A DNA stretch of 64,000 nt from Halopseudomonas salegens (GTDB taxonomy: Bacteria > Pseudomonadota > Gammaproteobacteria > Pseudomonadales > Pseudomonadaceae): contig NZ_LT629787.1 of assembly GCF_900105655.1 (NCBI RefSeq), forward strand, positions 3,162,001 to 3,226,000, read 5' to 3'. The notes under the pieces are model-generated. The model saw only the letters and a program-made list of their open reading frames with translations. It did no database searches and had not been told where the DNA came from. Position 1 is the stretch's first letter; every line of letters starts with the position of its first letter. Position numbers and translations under genes: made by a program. Below are positions 26,272 through 36,008 of the stretch, in pieces.

Positions 26272-28800
26272 TCAAACCGACCGACGCTTATTGCGTGCCG
26301 GCTCCCGGCTATGGCTGTGCAATAAATGCCTGACCTGGCCGAGCAGGTCACCACTGGTCGCCGGCTTGAGCAGATAGCTATCGAAATCAATCGACGGCGC
26401 CAGCTGCTCCGGCCTCCGTGGGGGTATGCCCGAATAGAGCATCATCTGCAACTGCGGCCAACGTCTTCGCACCTGCTCAAGTAACACCCAACCGCTTTTA
26501 CCGGGCATCGATTGATCGCAGATGATCAGTTCAAAGGCGTTGTTTTGCAGGCTCTCCAAAGCCTGATCAACATCTTCACAGCTAACCACGTCATACCCAT
26601 AGCCACCGAGCAGATCGCTCAAGGTATCGCGCACCATAGGCGAGTCGTCCACAACCAGGACGTGACTACCATTATCCACGACACTGGCCTCGTAGCTTTC
26701 GATGAAACTCTGTTCCACCTCTTGTTCGCCAGCCGGATCCAGTAGCAGTTCAAAGCTGAAGGCGGCTCCTCCCAAGCTGGACTTTTCCAGTTCCAGCTGC
26801 GAACCCATGCGCTCAAGCATCTGTTTGACGATAAACAAGCCAAGGCCCACGCCTTTTTCACCGCTGGCATTATCGCCACGGCCAAAGGGTCGCGTCAGTC
26901 GCTCCCAGTCAACGGCAGAAACTCCCCGGCCACTGTCTTCCACGCAGAAGCGTAGCGCGACTCGATCAGCCGCAGCCGTGGCGCCCGGCTCTACCGTGAA
27001 ACGAATCTGCCCATTGCGGGTAAATTTCGCCGCATTGGCCAACAGGTTGACCAATACCTGACGCAGGCGGCGGAAGTCGGCGTTGACCAAGGTAGGCAGG
27101 TCAGACGACAAAATCGACTCGAAATGGTTGGCGTTGCTCTGCGCCAGCAAACGCCCCTGGAGCTGAACGTCGTCAAGAAAACCAAACAGATACCCCGGAG
27201 CAATCATCAGCTCCTTCTGCCGCAGCTCACTGCTGGAAAATTCCAACAACTCATCGATCAACTCAAGTTGCTGACTGGCAAAACGCTCGATATTGCGCGA
27301 CGCCTCCTGCGCAGACACGCCGTTCTGACGCAACTGGCGGGCACTGCTGACGACACCCTGCATCGGCGCGCGCAGATCATGACTGATGCGCGCCAACAGG
27401 AACCCCTGGGCATTAAGCGATTCCCTGAGCTGTGTGGTCCGGCTGTCGACCTGATGCGCCAGGCGCTCCTGCTCGGTCTGCTTGAGCCGCTCGATATCAT
27501 CCAGCGCCTGCTTTTCGCGGCGCCGACTCAAGGCAATCTGGCTTACCAGGGTATAGGTCAGCAGGGCGGCACCCGGCAGGGTTGATACCGAGAACCAGCT
27601 GTATTCGTACGGCGAAACCGGAAACAGACCCTGGTGAAATGCCAGGAAGGCCAGCGACTGGATGATCACCAAGGAGGTGACCAGATAGACAAACCAGCCA
27701 TAGCGCAAACCCTGGCGGATGCCAGTGACCAGCACCCACAGCAGCACTCCGACAGTGAACAAACGCACCAGCTCCGCCGCAGCTTGTGCCAACAGGGAAC
27801 CGGGGGGCAGCATCAGGTTACCCAGCGCAACCAGAACAATCATAATCTGGCACAGGGTCATCAGATAGCCGCTTAAAGCTGGCTGTTTACGCACCATCAG
27901 GAGAATACGCAGGTAGACAAAAACCAGAAAACGGGTGAGTGCTCCGGTTATTTCAATCAGGATCAGATCAAGCTGCGGATTGCCCGGCCACAGATAGACA
28001 AAACCGTAACCGGCGATCAGCGCCACCAGCAGCACATACGACAGTACCGACATGGCATGCGCGAACAGCAACGGCAACCTGAGAATATAGCCCGCCGCAA
28101 GACTGAACAGCACCAGCAGCAAGACGATGCCGAACACCACACCATCGGCAAGACTCTCGGCCATGCGTTCACTCAGCAAGCGGTCGTGGGACAGCAACAT
28201 TGGTTGCATGGAAAAGCGCAGATCGCTGGCCATACGCAGGTAAATCGTTTGCTCCTGCTGTGCGGCCAGCACTACCGGAAAGGCCGGCAGGCGAATCGGG
28301 TTCTCCCATTCGTTCAACGGGTAATGCGCCCCGGCGTACTGCGCCACCCAGGCTCCATCCTCTCGCTGGAAAAGACTCATGTCCCGTGCTTTGGCCGTCC
28401 CCGGAAACAGCCAGAACCGGCATTCCCGTGGCGCATTATTGCGCACGTTCAGTTGCAGCCAGAGGGCGGAGGATTTCTGCGTGGTGGTCAGGTGTCGCGC
28501 TGTAACGTCTTCCCAGGCGGTGGTGGGCAAGGCCGTTACTGCCGACAAATCCATGCGCCCCGAGCCATCCTCCAGCGCTGACAGCCAGGGCTGCAGAACC
28601 AGCTTGTCGGCCTCGCAATCCTCAAGCGTCATGGTCTCGGCCCGGGAACTCAGGGACGCAACGGACAGGCAGAGGATAATCACCCACAGCAGGGGTTTAA
28701 CCAGGCTGCGCGAGCAATCAGGGTGCAAGGCATGTATGGGCCAGAAAGACGACAACAGCGTTCCCTCGATCTGTGCGGTCGGGCAGCCGTTGGCCACCAT
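26272..28800 (-). CDS. 7TMR-DISM hybrid sensor histidine kinase (copy A)
   Basis: About 842 residues. After a signal/anchor region, an extracytoplasmic 7TMR-DISMED2-like domain (about 60-205) precedes seven membrane helices (about 218-425), a coiled coil, HisKA with H474 in RISHDLRAPM, an ATPase domain (NLLANAAKF, EDSGRGV, GVGLGLFIV) and a receiver with D762 (CDQSMPG). There is no Hpt domain. The start is uncertain; 28800 is chosen because a TATAAT element lies about 50 nt upstream. It lies upstream of the AraC-type regulator on the same strand. Confidence 0.88.
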   Translation of the reverse strand: MVANGCPTAQIEGTLLSSFWPIHALHPDCSRSLVKPLLWVIILCLSVASLSSRAETMTLEDCEADKLVLQPWLSALEDGSGRMDLSAVTALPTTAWEDVTARHLTTTQKSSALWLQLNVRNNAPRECRFWLFPGTAKARDMSLFQREDGAWVAQYAGAHYPLNEWENPIRLPAFPVVLAAQQEQTIYLRMASDLRFSMQPMLLSHDRLLSERMAESLADGVVFGIVLLLVLFSLAAGYILRLPLLFAHAMSVLSYVLLVALIAGYGFVYLWPGNPQLDLILIEITGALTRFLVFVYLRILLMVRKQPALSGYLMTLCQIMIVLVALGNLMLPPGSLLAQAAAELVRLFTVGVLLWVLVTGIRQGLRYGWFVYLVTSLVIIQSLAFLAFHQGLFPVSPYEYSWFSVSTLPGAALLTYTLVSQIALSRRREKQALDDIERLKQTEQERLAHQVDSRTTQLRESLNAQGFLLARISHDLRAPMQGVVSSARQLRQNGVSAQEASRNIERFASQQLELIDELLEFSSSELRQKELMIAPGYLFGFLDDVQLQGRLLAQSNANHFESILSSDLPTLVNADFRRLRQVLVNLLANAAKFTRNGQIRFTVEPGATAAADRVALRFCVEDSGRGVSAVDWERLTRPFGRGDNASGEKGVGLGLFIVKQMLERMGSQLELEKSSLGGAAFSFELLLDPAGEQEVEQSFIESYEASVVDNGSHVLVVDDSPMVRDTLSDLLGGYGYDVVSCEDVDQALESLQNNAFELIICDQSMPGKSGWVLLEQVRRRWPQLQMMLYSGIPPRRPEQLAPSIDFDSYLLKPATSGDLLGQVRHLLHSHSREPARNKRRSV

Positions 28801-28847
28801 ATCTCGGAAGGGAACTCGCCAGATACCTGCCAAGATCAAGCTAGTTA

Positions 28848-28853
28848 ATTATA
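28848..28853 (-). promoter_or_regulatory. TATAAT -10 element for hybrid kinase A
   Basis: A consensus TATAAT on the minus strand, 47 nt before the chosen start. A weak TTGGTC -35 candidate at 28874-28879 is 20 nt upstream, which is long. Transcription from here would exclude the longer upstream start. Confidence 0.45.
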
Positions 28854-29036
28854 GTTTCTATTTGTACTGTCTCGACCAAAATAGCCCAGACTCATTCGCC
28901 CAGCCAGGCAATTATGGGGGTCAGCGCAATTTCTCTAACGCTCCCCGGCGTGATATAAACCAGCTTGAAGTGAAGGCCAGAGCCCAGGATCGCCTGGTCA
29001 CGTTCTTGTCGCTGTTGGCGACCCACCTCGCCGGAG

Positions 29037-31427
29037 ATGACGCCCATTCTGTTCTGGAAGAAATTCACTGACCTTTTCCTGCTGCTGACTCTCCTGTCGG
29101 CATTCCCCCTCAGTGGGTATGCCGCCATCCTAGACTGCCGCCCCGGGGTTGAGTCCGTGCTGGATCATGCCCTGATTCTTGAAGATATGGACAGAAGCCT
29201 CACCCCTACCGAGGTGGCTGCACTTCCCGTCGGGCAGTTTTATACCCATCGTAGCAGTTTGCCGGACTGGGCATTGACACGTTCTGCAATCTGGCTGCGT
29301 TTTGAACTGGGGAATACGCAAACGCAGCCTTGCTCGCGCTGGCTGACTGTTGGTGAGCCTCGCCTGGAAAACATCCAGGTCTTCTTGCAACACAATGAAA
29401 CCAGGACCCGACTGCAAGCCGGCAGTGCTTACCCTCTGGATGACTGGAGCGTGGCTGCTCGCCAACCCCGATTCAGGCTGGATGTGCCACCGGGTGAATC
29501 ACTGCAGGTCCTGGTTCGTGTGGTCAGCAACAGCGTAATGCTGGTTAATCCAAAGCTATGGGACGACTCTACCCTGTTGAGCAAGGTGGCCAAGGATCAG
29601 TTGATTGATGGTATGACGCTGGGCTTCATTCTGCTGATGGTCTCTGTGGCGTTGATCATCGGCGTAGTCATTCGTTCCAGACTACTCTTGCTGCATGCTT
29701 TGGTTGTTCTCTGTTACAGCGGCTTCACCATGGCCGTCAATGGTTACCTTTTCTATTGGCCTGCTTTGCTGCCCTGGTCCAGAGAAATCGTTGCTGGCCT
29801 GTCTGCAGTGTCCTATCTTCTGATCTATTTTCTGCTGTATACACTTTTGCGCCTGGACTCGTTGCACCGCTGGCTGAATGCTGCTTTTTTGTTGTATGCC
29901 CTGATTACCGTGATTGTCCTGCTTCAAGGCATTGTTGGAAACTTTATCTGGTCCCTGGAAAAATTCGACGTACTACGCTTCGGGTACTACATTCTGGTCC
30001 CCATAGCCCTGCTGATTTCACTTTACCAACGCGTGCGCCTTAGCTGGCTGGCATGGTTACTTTGCACTCTGTTGAGCCTGCAAGGGCTACATTGGCTTTG
30101 GATGCAATTTCAGAATCTCGCCTGGACCGACGACGTTGACCAGTACTCACTGCAGTCGGGCTTCTTCTTCGTGTTCTTGCTGTTGTGCACCCTGACATTT
30201 GAAGCGCTTCAGTTGCGCCGTCGTGAACATACCGCACAGGATGAGTTGATTGCTCTGCAGCAGGCTGAGCACGAGCGGCTGGAAAGTCAGGTGGAAAAAC
30301 GCACGAGCCAATTGCGTGAATCACTCAATGCACGCAGTTCACTTCTGGGGCGAATCAGCCATGATCTGCGTTCCCCGTTGAGCAGCATTATCAGCTACGC
30401 CCAGGAGTCACGCGCATCTTCAAGCAAGGAGTACCTTGAGCGCATTGAACGCCATGCCCGCCAGCAACTGGCCATGCTTGACGACCTGGTCGAGTTCTCA
30501 AGAACCGAACTACAGCAGATTGAGTTGAGCCTGGCGCCGGGCTACCTGTTCGGTTTTCTATATGAGATAGAAGAAGAGGGCCGCTTTCTGGCGCAGAGAC
30601 GCAATAATGAGCTGCGCTGTGAATTGGCAGATGACCTGCCGACGGTGGTTAACGCTGATTTTCAGCAGCTCCGCCGGGTACTGATCAACTTGTTGAACAA
30701 TGCGGCTAAATTTACCAGGAATGGCACGATAATACTGCAGGTTGAGACGCTGGCGCCGGCGAAGCAAGACAGTGGCCTGAGGTTTGCCGTGCGTGACAGC
30801 GGTCCAGGTTTTCCTGTCGGAAAGAGTCACCAGATGCTTGAGGCCTTTCAACGTGGCAATAACTCAGTTGGTGTTGAGGGGTATGGGTTGGGCCTGTCCA
30901 TTGTTGCCGAGTTACTGAAACAAATGGATTCCGAACTGCAGATACAGAGTACACCTGGTAGTGGCAGCTCACTCAGCTTCGAACTTGAACTGAGCTTTGC
31001 ATCGGAAGAGGAATTGGACAGCCTCTTTCTGGAAAGCCATACCCTTGGCGTGCATGGTGAGGGCTACCGCATCATTCTTGTTGACGATATAGCCCTGACC
31101 CGGGCATTTCTGGGTGACTTGTTGATGGGTTATGGCTTTGATGTGACGGCTGTCGAGACTGCCGAGGAAGCCCTTTCATATCTGGCAGATGAGCCTGCCG
31201 ATCTGATGATTACTGATCAGCTGATGCCGGGAACAAATGGCTGGGCGCTGCTGCGTGAAGTCCGTCAGAAACACCCCAAGCTCCCGGTTATGCTGTATTC
31301 GTCAATACCACCCAGGCCACCCATTGAACACCAGGATCTGAGCTTCGACACCACGCTACTAAAGCCTGCCAGCACGGAAAAACTTCTCGACAGCATACAG
31401 GCGTTTTGCCGACACATTTCCCGCTGA
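29037..31427 (+). CDS. 7TMR-DISM hybrid sensor histidine kinase (copy B)
   Basis: A 796-residue paralogue of the divergent neighbour. The signal peptide covers about 1-29, the DISMED2-like domain about 33-180, and seven helices about 190-392. HisKA has H442 (RISHDLRSPL); the ATPase motifs are NLLNNAAKF, RDSGPGF and GYGLGLSIV; the receiver has D727 (ITDQLMPG). It lacks Hpt. The segment GYLFGFL to NAAKFTRNG is nearly the same in both copies. The ATG at 29037 has GGAG directly abutting, which is a poor site, so the start is provisional. Confidence 0.88.
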   Translation: MTPILFWKKFTDLFLLLTLLSAFPLSGYAAILDCRPGVESVLDHALILEDMDRSLTPTEVAALPVGQFYTHRSSLPDWALTRSAIWLRFELGNTQTQPCSRWLTVGEPRLENIQVFLQHNETRTRLQAGSAYPLDDWSVAARQPRFRLDVPPGESLQVLVRVVSNSVMLVNPKLWDDSTLLSKVAKDQLIDGMTLGFILLMVSVALIIGVVIRSRLLLLHALVVLCYSGFTMAVNGYLFYWPALLPWSREIVAGLSAVSYLLIYFLLYTLLRLDSLHRWLNAAFLLYALITVIVLLQGIVGNFIWSLEKFDVLRFGYYILVPIALLISLYQRVRLSWLAWLLCTLLSLQGLHWLWMQFQNLAWTDDVDQYSLQSGFFFVFLLLCTLTFEALQLRRREHTAQDELIALQQAEHERLESQVEKRTSQLRESLNARSSLLGRISHDLRSPLSSIISYAQESRASSSKEYLERIERHARQQLAMLDDLVEFSRTELQQIELSLAPGYLFGFLYEIEEEGRFLAQRRNNELRCELADDLPTVVNADFQQLRRVLINLLNNAAKFTRNGTIILQVETLAPAKQDSGLRFAVRDSGPGFPVGKSHQMLEAFQRGNNSVGVEGYGLGLSIVAELLKQMDSELQIQSTPGSGSSLSFELELSFASEEELDSLFLESHTLGVHGEGYRIILVDDIALTRAFLGDLLMGYGFDVTAVETAEEALSYLADEPADLMITDQLMPGTNGWALLREVRQKHPKLPVMLYSSIPPRPPIEHQDLSFDTTLLKPASTEKLLDSIQAFCRHISR

Positions 31428-31454
31428 TCCTGAAACGCTTTGGCCCGCACCCTG

Positions 31455-34244
31455 CTATCCGTCACTTATCTTGAAGTGCTTTTTCAGGGTATATACCGAT
31501 GCCTGCACATCGTCACTAATGCGCAAACAAAGTTGGCTTATGTCACGACTGTCAACATCGGCCAGCGTGTGCTGCAAGGTTCTTGCTCTGGCTTCCAGTC
31601 TGCGCAGCCCGGCATGTCCAGCGGTACTGATGAGATCATGTGCCTCTTGGCGCAATGTCTGCAAATCGATGGCGCCGGCCAGCTCACTGAATCGCCGTCC
31701 ACGCTGCAAGCAGTCGTCTACCAGCATCGTCAACATACTGGCGAAGCGTTCGGCGCTAACCAGTTGCCTGAGCTTCTCCAGTGGCATCGGGTCCAGTATG
31801 GGCTCGTCATTGACTATGCGGCTTGACTGATCCTTTGGATGCTCGGCTACCGGCGTGCGATCAACACACAACTGCACCAGTGTTTGCCACAACAATGCCT
31901 GGTCTATCGGTTTACCGATGTGCGCATCCATGCCGGCTGCTCGGCATTGGCTGGCGTCCTGTTTGCTGGCATTGGCCGTCATGGCAATGATTGGCAGTTT
32001 GTTGAATCGCGTCTCCTGGCGCAGCATCCGGGTAGCATTGAGGCCGTCCAGACCAGGCATCATCATGTCCATCAGCACGGCGTCGTACGTTCCCGTTGGC
32101 GCTTGTTTCAACACGTCGATGGCCTGTTGTCCATCCTCAACCTCATCCAGCTTAATGCCGGCTTCCTGCAGAAACTCACGGGCAACCTCGCGATTTAGCT
32201 CATTGTCGTCCACCAGCAGCAGACGCAACCCTGCCAGCCGCGGTTCTGCGACTAATGGCACGGGCAAGGCACTTGGCAATACCGCTTCTGCGTCGGGAAG
32301 ACGGACACGAACGCGGAACCAGAAGCGGCTGCCACGTCCTGGCTGGCTGTGTACGCCAACGCTACCCTCCATGAGTTCAGCCAGGCTACGTGAGATTGCC
32401 AACCCCAAACCCGTTCCGCCAAAACGTCGGGTGATGGACGTATCGGCCTGTTGAAAGGGCAGGAACAAATGCTCTTGCTCCTGCTCGCTCATCCCGATCC
32501 CTTGATCCTCCACTTCACCATATAGAATCGGGGCACCTGATTCTTCGTGCTGCAGACTTAACCGCAAGGTCACGGTGCCATGTTCGCTGAACTTGAGTGC
32601 ATTATTGGTGTAATTGAGCAAAATTTGGCTGATCCGCAGTGGATCCCCCATCAACACGGGCAGGTCTGTTTCTGACTTCATTGTCAATATCAGCCCCTTG
32701 CTCTGCGCCTTTTCTTCCAGCATCTCGTGGATGTCTTCCAGCAGTTGCTGAGGGCTGAAAGCAATGCGTTCGGCTACCAGGTGCCCACCATCAATCTTGG
32801 TGAAATCAAGAATATCGTTGATGATGCCCAGCAGGTGGTGCCCAGACCTGATTATCTTGTCCATATGGTTCTGCTGGCGCGTATCCAGGGGATGTTTGAG
32901 AATCAATTGCGCGAGCCCAAGAATGGCATTCATCGGCGTTCTGATTTCGTGGCTCATTGTCGCCAGGAAAGCCGCTTTGGCGTGGGCGGCCTGCTCGGCC
33001 TGTTCCTTGGCATTTTCCAGCGCATGTGCCTGCGCCTTGGCCTCGCTGACATCAAGCCATATGCCGTTGAACAGTGTCGCGCCATCCTCCGTTCGTCTGG
33101 CGGTGGCCAGGGTCTTCAACCAGAAGCGCTGGTTGCCGTGCTCTACCTGCATCTCGATGTCGAGCGGCTGCAGATTGCGCAGGCTATGCTCGATGGCCAG
33201 GTCCAACTCATGCAGATGCTCAAGACTGTGGTTGATACGTATGTGGTCAAGACGCAGCCCCCGATGTTGCTTATCAGCAAGTGAGGGGCCGACATAGCGC
33301 TCGGACTTGCCGCTGAGGAAGACAAACTGCTGATCACCATTTACTGCGACTCGAAGCTGGAATACAGCGCCCGGCATGGCATCGGTAAGATCAATCAGCT
33401 GTTGCGAAATACGCCGATTTTCGGCGTCAACAATGGCCTCGCGCTCCAACTGGTCAGCACGCTGCATGCTGTCCCGGAAAACCCTGAGCGCCAAAGCCAT
33501 GCTCCCAACCTCGTCACGGCGCTCGGTGTAGTCGATCGAATGATCGTAATCTCGTCGGCTGAGCCTGGCCATGGCGTTGGTCAGCTGCTTGATCGGGCGT
33601 GAAATCTGAGTAACCGATATGTAGGCGGATAGCCCAATGATCACTGCCAACGCCAGGGTGAAGGCTATCGTAGTGTTGAACAGGGTACGGTGGGTGGTCA
33701 GTGTCAACTCCTGCGAGGTGTTGTTGAAGTTGTCCACGGCGCTGTTGCGCAAAAAATCCATGTCACGACGCATAGCGCTCAACGCCGGATCGAACTCCTC
33801 ATGAATTATCCTCAGCGCACGGTCTCCACGCCAACGAGCCGCCGAGTCAATGACTGCATGGGCCAGCTCGAACAGCTGCTCCTCTTTCTGACGTATGTCC
33901 TCCAGCCTTTGGTCCGCGTTTTTCAGCAGCGGCGCAATGCTTGATAGCTTCGCCTCAAACTCTTTCTGCTTTACATCCAGCAACTGCTGCGTTACGCGCA
34001 TGCTGCCTTCGTCCTGCTCGGTCAGTACCGACAGTACCATTCGACTGGCATCACTCAGATCAAGCAAGGCGGCACTGATCATCAGTGACGCCTTCGCGTC
34101 CTGGTCAAGCAGCGCACGGTAGTCGCGATCCACCGTGTGCAGGCTGGTCATGGAATACAGGGTGATAATTATCGAGAGGGCGCCCAGCAGCGCGACCAGC
34201 AGCACGACCTTGCTGGTCAGCCCGAGATTATTGAACAGTCGCAT
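31455..34244 (-). CDS. HAMP-type hybrid histidine kinase with receiver and Hpt
   Basis: A 929-residue membrane sensor. TM1 is at about 12-32 and an extracytoplasmic helical domain at 33-188; TM2 is at about 190-210 and HAMP at 211-265. A PAS-like region spans 285-405. H432 is in TMSHEIRTPMN; ATPase motifs follow (NYTNNALKF, EDQGIGM, GTGLGLAIS). The receiver has D726 (LMDMMMPG) and the Hpt His is H869 (EAHDLISTAG). A complete His-Asp-His relay is therefore encoded. The ATG follows the binding-protein stop with no gap (TGAATG). Confidence 0.92.
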   Translation of the reverse strand: MRLFNNLGLTSKVVLLVALLGALSIIITLYSMTSLHTVDRDYRALLDQDAKASLMISAALLDLSDASRMVLSVLTEQDEGSMRVTQQLLDVKQKEFEAKLSSIAPLLKNADQRLEDIRQKEEQLFELAHAVIDSAARWRGDRALRIIHEEFDPALSAMRRDMDFLRNSAVDNFNNTSQELTLTTHRTLFNTTIAFTLALAVIIGLSAYISVTQISRPIKQLTNAMARLSRRDYDHSIDYTERRDEVGSMALALRVFRDSMQRADQLEREAIVDAENRRISQQLIDLTDAMPGAVFQLRVAVNGDQQFVFLSGKSERYVGPSLADKQHRGLRLDHIRINHSLEHLHELDLAIEHSLRNLQPLDIEMQVEHGNQRFWLKTLATARRTEDGATLFNGIWLDVSEAKAQAHALENAKEQAEQAAHAKAAFLATMSHEIRTPMNAILGLAQLILKHPLDTRQQNHMDKIIRSGHHLLGIINDILDFTKIDGGHLVAERIAFSPQQLLEDIHEMLEEKAQSKGLILTMKSETDLPVLMGDPLRISQILLNYTNNALKFSEHGTVTLRLSLQHEESGAPILYGEVEDQGIGMSEQEQEHLFLPFQQADTSITRRFGGTGLGLAISRSLAELMEGSVGVHSQPGRGSRFWFRVRVRLPDAEAVLPSALPVPLVAEPRLAGLRLLLVDDNELNREVAREFLQEAGIKLDEVEDGQQAIDVLKQAPTGTYDAVLMDMMMPGLDGLNATRMLRQETRFNKLPIIAMTANASKQDASQCRAAGMDAHIGKPIDQALLWQTLVQLCVDRTPVAEHPKDQSSRIVNDEPILDPMPLEKLRQLVSAERFASMLTMLVDDCLQRGRRFSELAGAIDLQTLRQEAHDLISTAGHAGLRRLEARARTLQHTLADVDSRDISQLCLRISDDVQASVYTLKKHFKISDG

Positions 34245-35549
34245 TCAGTTACCCTGTGAGCGCGCGGCATTGATGATGACAGCTTTCATTCGGTCGACCG
34301 CTTGCGCATCGCTGATGCGCCCCAACAGGTGATCACTGACGACAGTGTAGATAGCCTCCTTTACCTTGCCTGGATTGGCGTTGCCCATCGCGATTGAGCC
34401 CATGACAGTGCGCCGCATGTTGGCCGCACGCAGGTCGTTGATCGCCCGCTGACCACACTGATTGAAACTCTCGCGCGGTACATCGACTCTGGCCGGGGCA
34501 GCGCCAGTCGCGATATTGAGTTCACGCTGCAACTCTACTTCCATCAGTGTGCTGGCAAAGGTGTTACGGATTCCGGGGTCGACCGGGTAATCCTTGAAGA
34601 ACATGTATTGGTCGCTGTTGAACAGAAATACCCCCTGAGTATCAGGGAAGCGGAAACAAGCAAAGTCCTGACCCGGGATCATCCCGTGAGCGTTGAACTC
34701 GCCGTTTACCCAACTGCCTTGCACCTGCATCAGAGCTTGTCCGGTCCGAACCAGATCCGTTCCCTGGTCCCAACTGCGCGTATTCATACCCTCATCCATA
34801 TACTCGCGCAACTGACTCATGCGTTGGAATATCAACCCCAGCATGGCGTCGTCCAACGCCACCGGATCAAGATCGAGGAATACCCGGCGATAGAACTCCG
34901 CACCACCCGCGCCTGCTGCCACAGACTCGAACAGCAAGGTGTGCTCCCAGGCGTCCCGGCCGATTGCCAATGGAATGATGTCAGCCAAACGCGCAGCTTC
35001 AAGCATGTGAATCAGATCTGGCCAAGTGTCGGGGACTGTCAGTCCCAAACGGGACAATTGTGGCTGGTTCAGCCACAACCAGTTGGTCGAGTGGGCATTG
35101 ATCGGTGCCGCAACCCAATGCCCCTGGTACTTGGACAAGTGCTGAATGTCGAAGGGGACAACCTCATCCCACTCCTGCTGTTCGGCAATAGCATCCAGAT
35201 TAGCCAACTTGCCTTGTCTGGCCCACTCCTGAATGTCGTATCCAATCACCTGAGAGGCCATCGGTGGATTACCAGCCGCCACCCGTCGACGTACGACATC
35301 CATATAGCGCGACGTCCCGCTGCCCGCCATCGCCTCCGTGATCCAGACAATACCCTGCTCAGCCAGATGCCGTTCGATCACCTGGATACTGGCCTGCTCG
35401 CCGAGTGAAACCCACCAGTGGGTAACGTCAACAGGGTATACGGCGTTATCAGTAGCCAGCGCAGTATTGAGCCAGATCAGCAAGAAGAGGGCACAGAGGC
35501 CAAGAGGACGCATGGGCATGTTAATCGCCGACAGGATAGACACTCTCAT
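34245..35549 (-). CDS. Sugar-type extracellular solute-binding protein, probable sensor for the adjacent kinase
   Basis: A 434-residue family 1 (carbohydrate-type) solute-binding protein with a signal peptide ending near NTALA. Family features are AGNPPMASQV, LGLTVPDTWPDLI and QGSWVNGEF. No ABC permease or ATPase gene is near. It is encoded immediately before a hybrid kinase with a periplasmic domain, zero nt apart, so it probably presents ligand to that kinase as LuxP does to LuxQ. The start may be the in-frame ATG 30 nt later; neither has a strong ribosome-binding site. Confidence 0.85.
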   Translation of the reverse strand: MRVSILSAINMPMRPLGLCALFLLIWLNTALATDNAVYPVDVTHWWVSLGEQASIQVIERHLAEQGIVWITEAMAGSGTSRYMDVVRRRVAAGNPPMASQVIGYDIQEWARQGKLANLDAIAEQQEWDEVVPFDIQHLSKYQGHWVAAPINAHSTNWLWLNQPQLSRLGLTVPDTWPDLIHMLEAARLADIIPLAIGRDAWEHTLLFESVAAGAGGAEFYRRVFLDLDPVALDDAMLGLIFQRMSQLREYMDEGMNTRSWDQGTDLVRTGQALMQVQGSWVNGEFNAHGMIPGQDFACFRFPDTQGVFLFNSDQYMFFKDYPVDPGIRNTFASTLMEVELQRELNIATGAAPARVDVPRESFNQCGQRAINDLRAANMRRTVMGSIAMGNANPGKVKEAIYTVVSDHLLGRISDAQAVDRMKAVIINAARSQGN

Positions 35550-35625
35550 AGTGAGCTATTTGACGCCAGCCGACAATTTATCACAAGACTTTACATGTGC
35601 ACGAAAATACACATATAGTAAACCC

Positions 35626-35973
35626 ATGACGACGCCTCTTACCCGCAACCAGGCCATTGAGGCCGCCATCGACTCCCTTGATGGGACCTTCTTCAAGGCC
35701 CTGTGCGAGCCTGCCCGGGTTGCCGTACTGAAGCGCGTCATGCAGCTGGGTCGAGCCGATGTAACTGACATTGCAACCGGGCTACCTCAGGAGCGCTCGG
35801 TGATATCACGTCACCTGCAGGTACTGCTGGACGCGGGGATTGTTCGCGCCAGCAAGGTTGGCAGACAGGTTTTCTATGAAGTGGATGGGCCGGCCATTGT
35901 CCAGCGTCTGGAGGACATCCTGCACCACACCAAAAGCCTGACCCCCTTGTGCTGCCCGGGTAGTTCAGGCTGA
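35626..35973 (+). CDS. arsR: ArsR-family metalloregulator
   Basis: A 115-residue winged-helix repressor (TFFKALCEPARVAVLKRVMQ, ERSVISRHLQVLLDAGIVRA). C27 lies in the first helix pair and vicinal C109-C110 near the C-terminus (PLCCPG), a plausible As(III) site of the C-terminal type. The start at 35626 is the family N-terminus; longer frames add unrelated sequence. It is followed by arsO and an MFS gene in the same direction. Confidence 0.88.
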   Translation: MTTPLTRNQAIEAAIDSLDGTFFKALCEPARVAVLKRVMQLGRADVTDIATGLPQERSVISRHLQVLLDAGIVRASKVGRQVFYEVDGPAIVQRLEDILHHTKSLTPLCCPGSSG

Positions 35974-35979
35974 TTTATT

Positions 35980-36008
35980 TGACTTTAAACGTGCATAGGT
36001 GCGCATAT
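35980..36008. promoter_or_regulatory. Candidate ArsR site before arsO
   Basis: CGTGCATAGGTGCGCATATA directly precedes the arsO start. A similar GTGCA...ACACATATA pattern precedes arsR at 35597-35617. The shared pattern suggests ArsR binds both. It is AT-rich and imperfect, so this is tentative. Confidence 0.35.
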
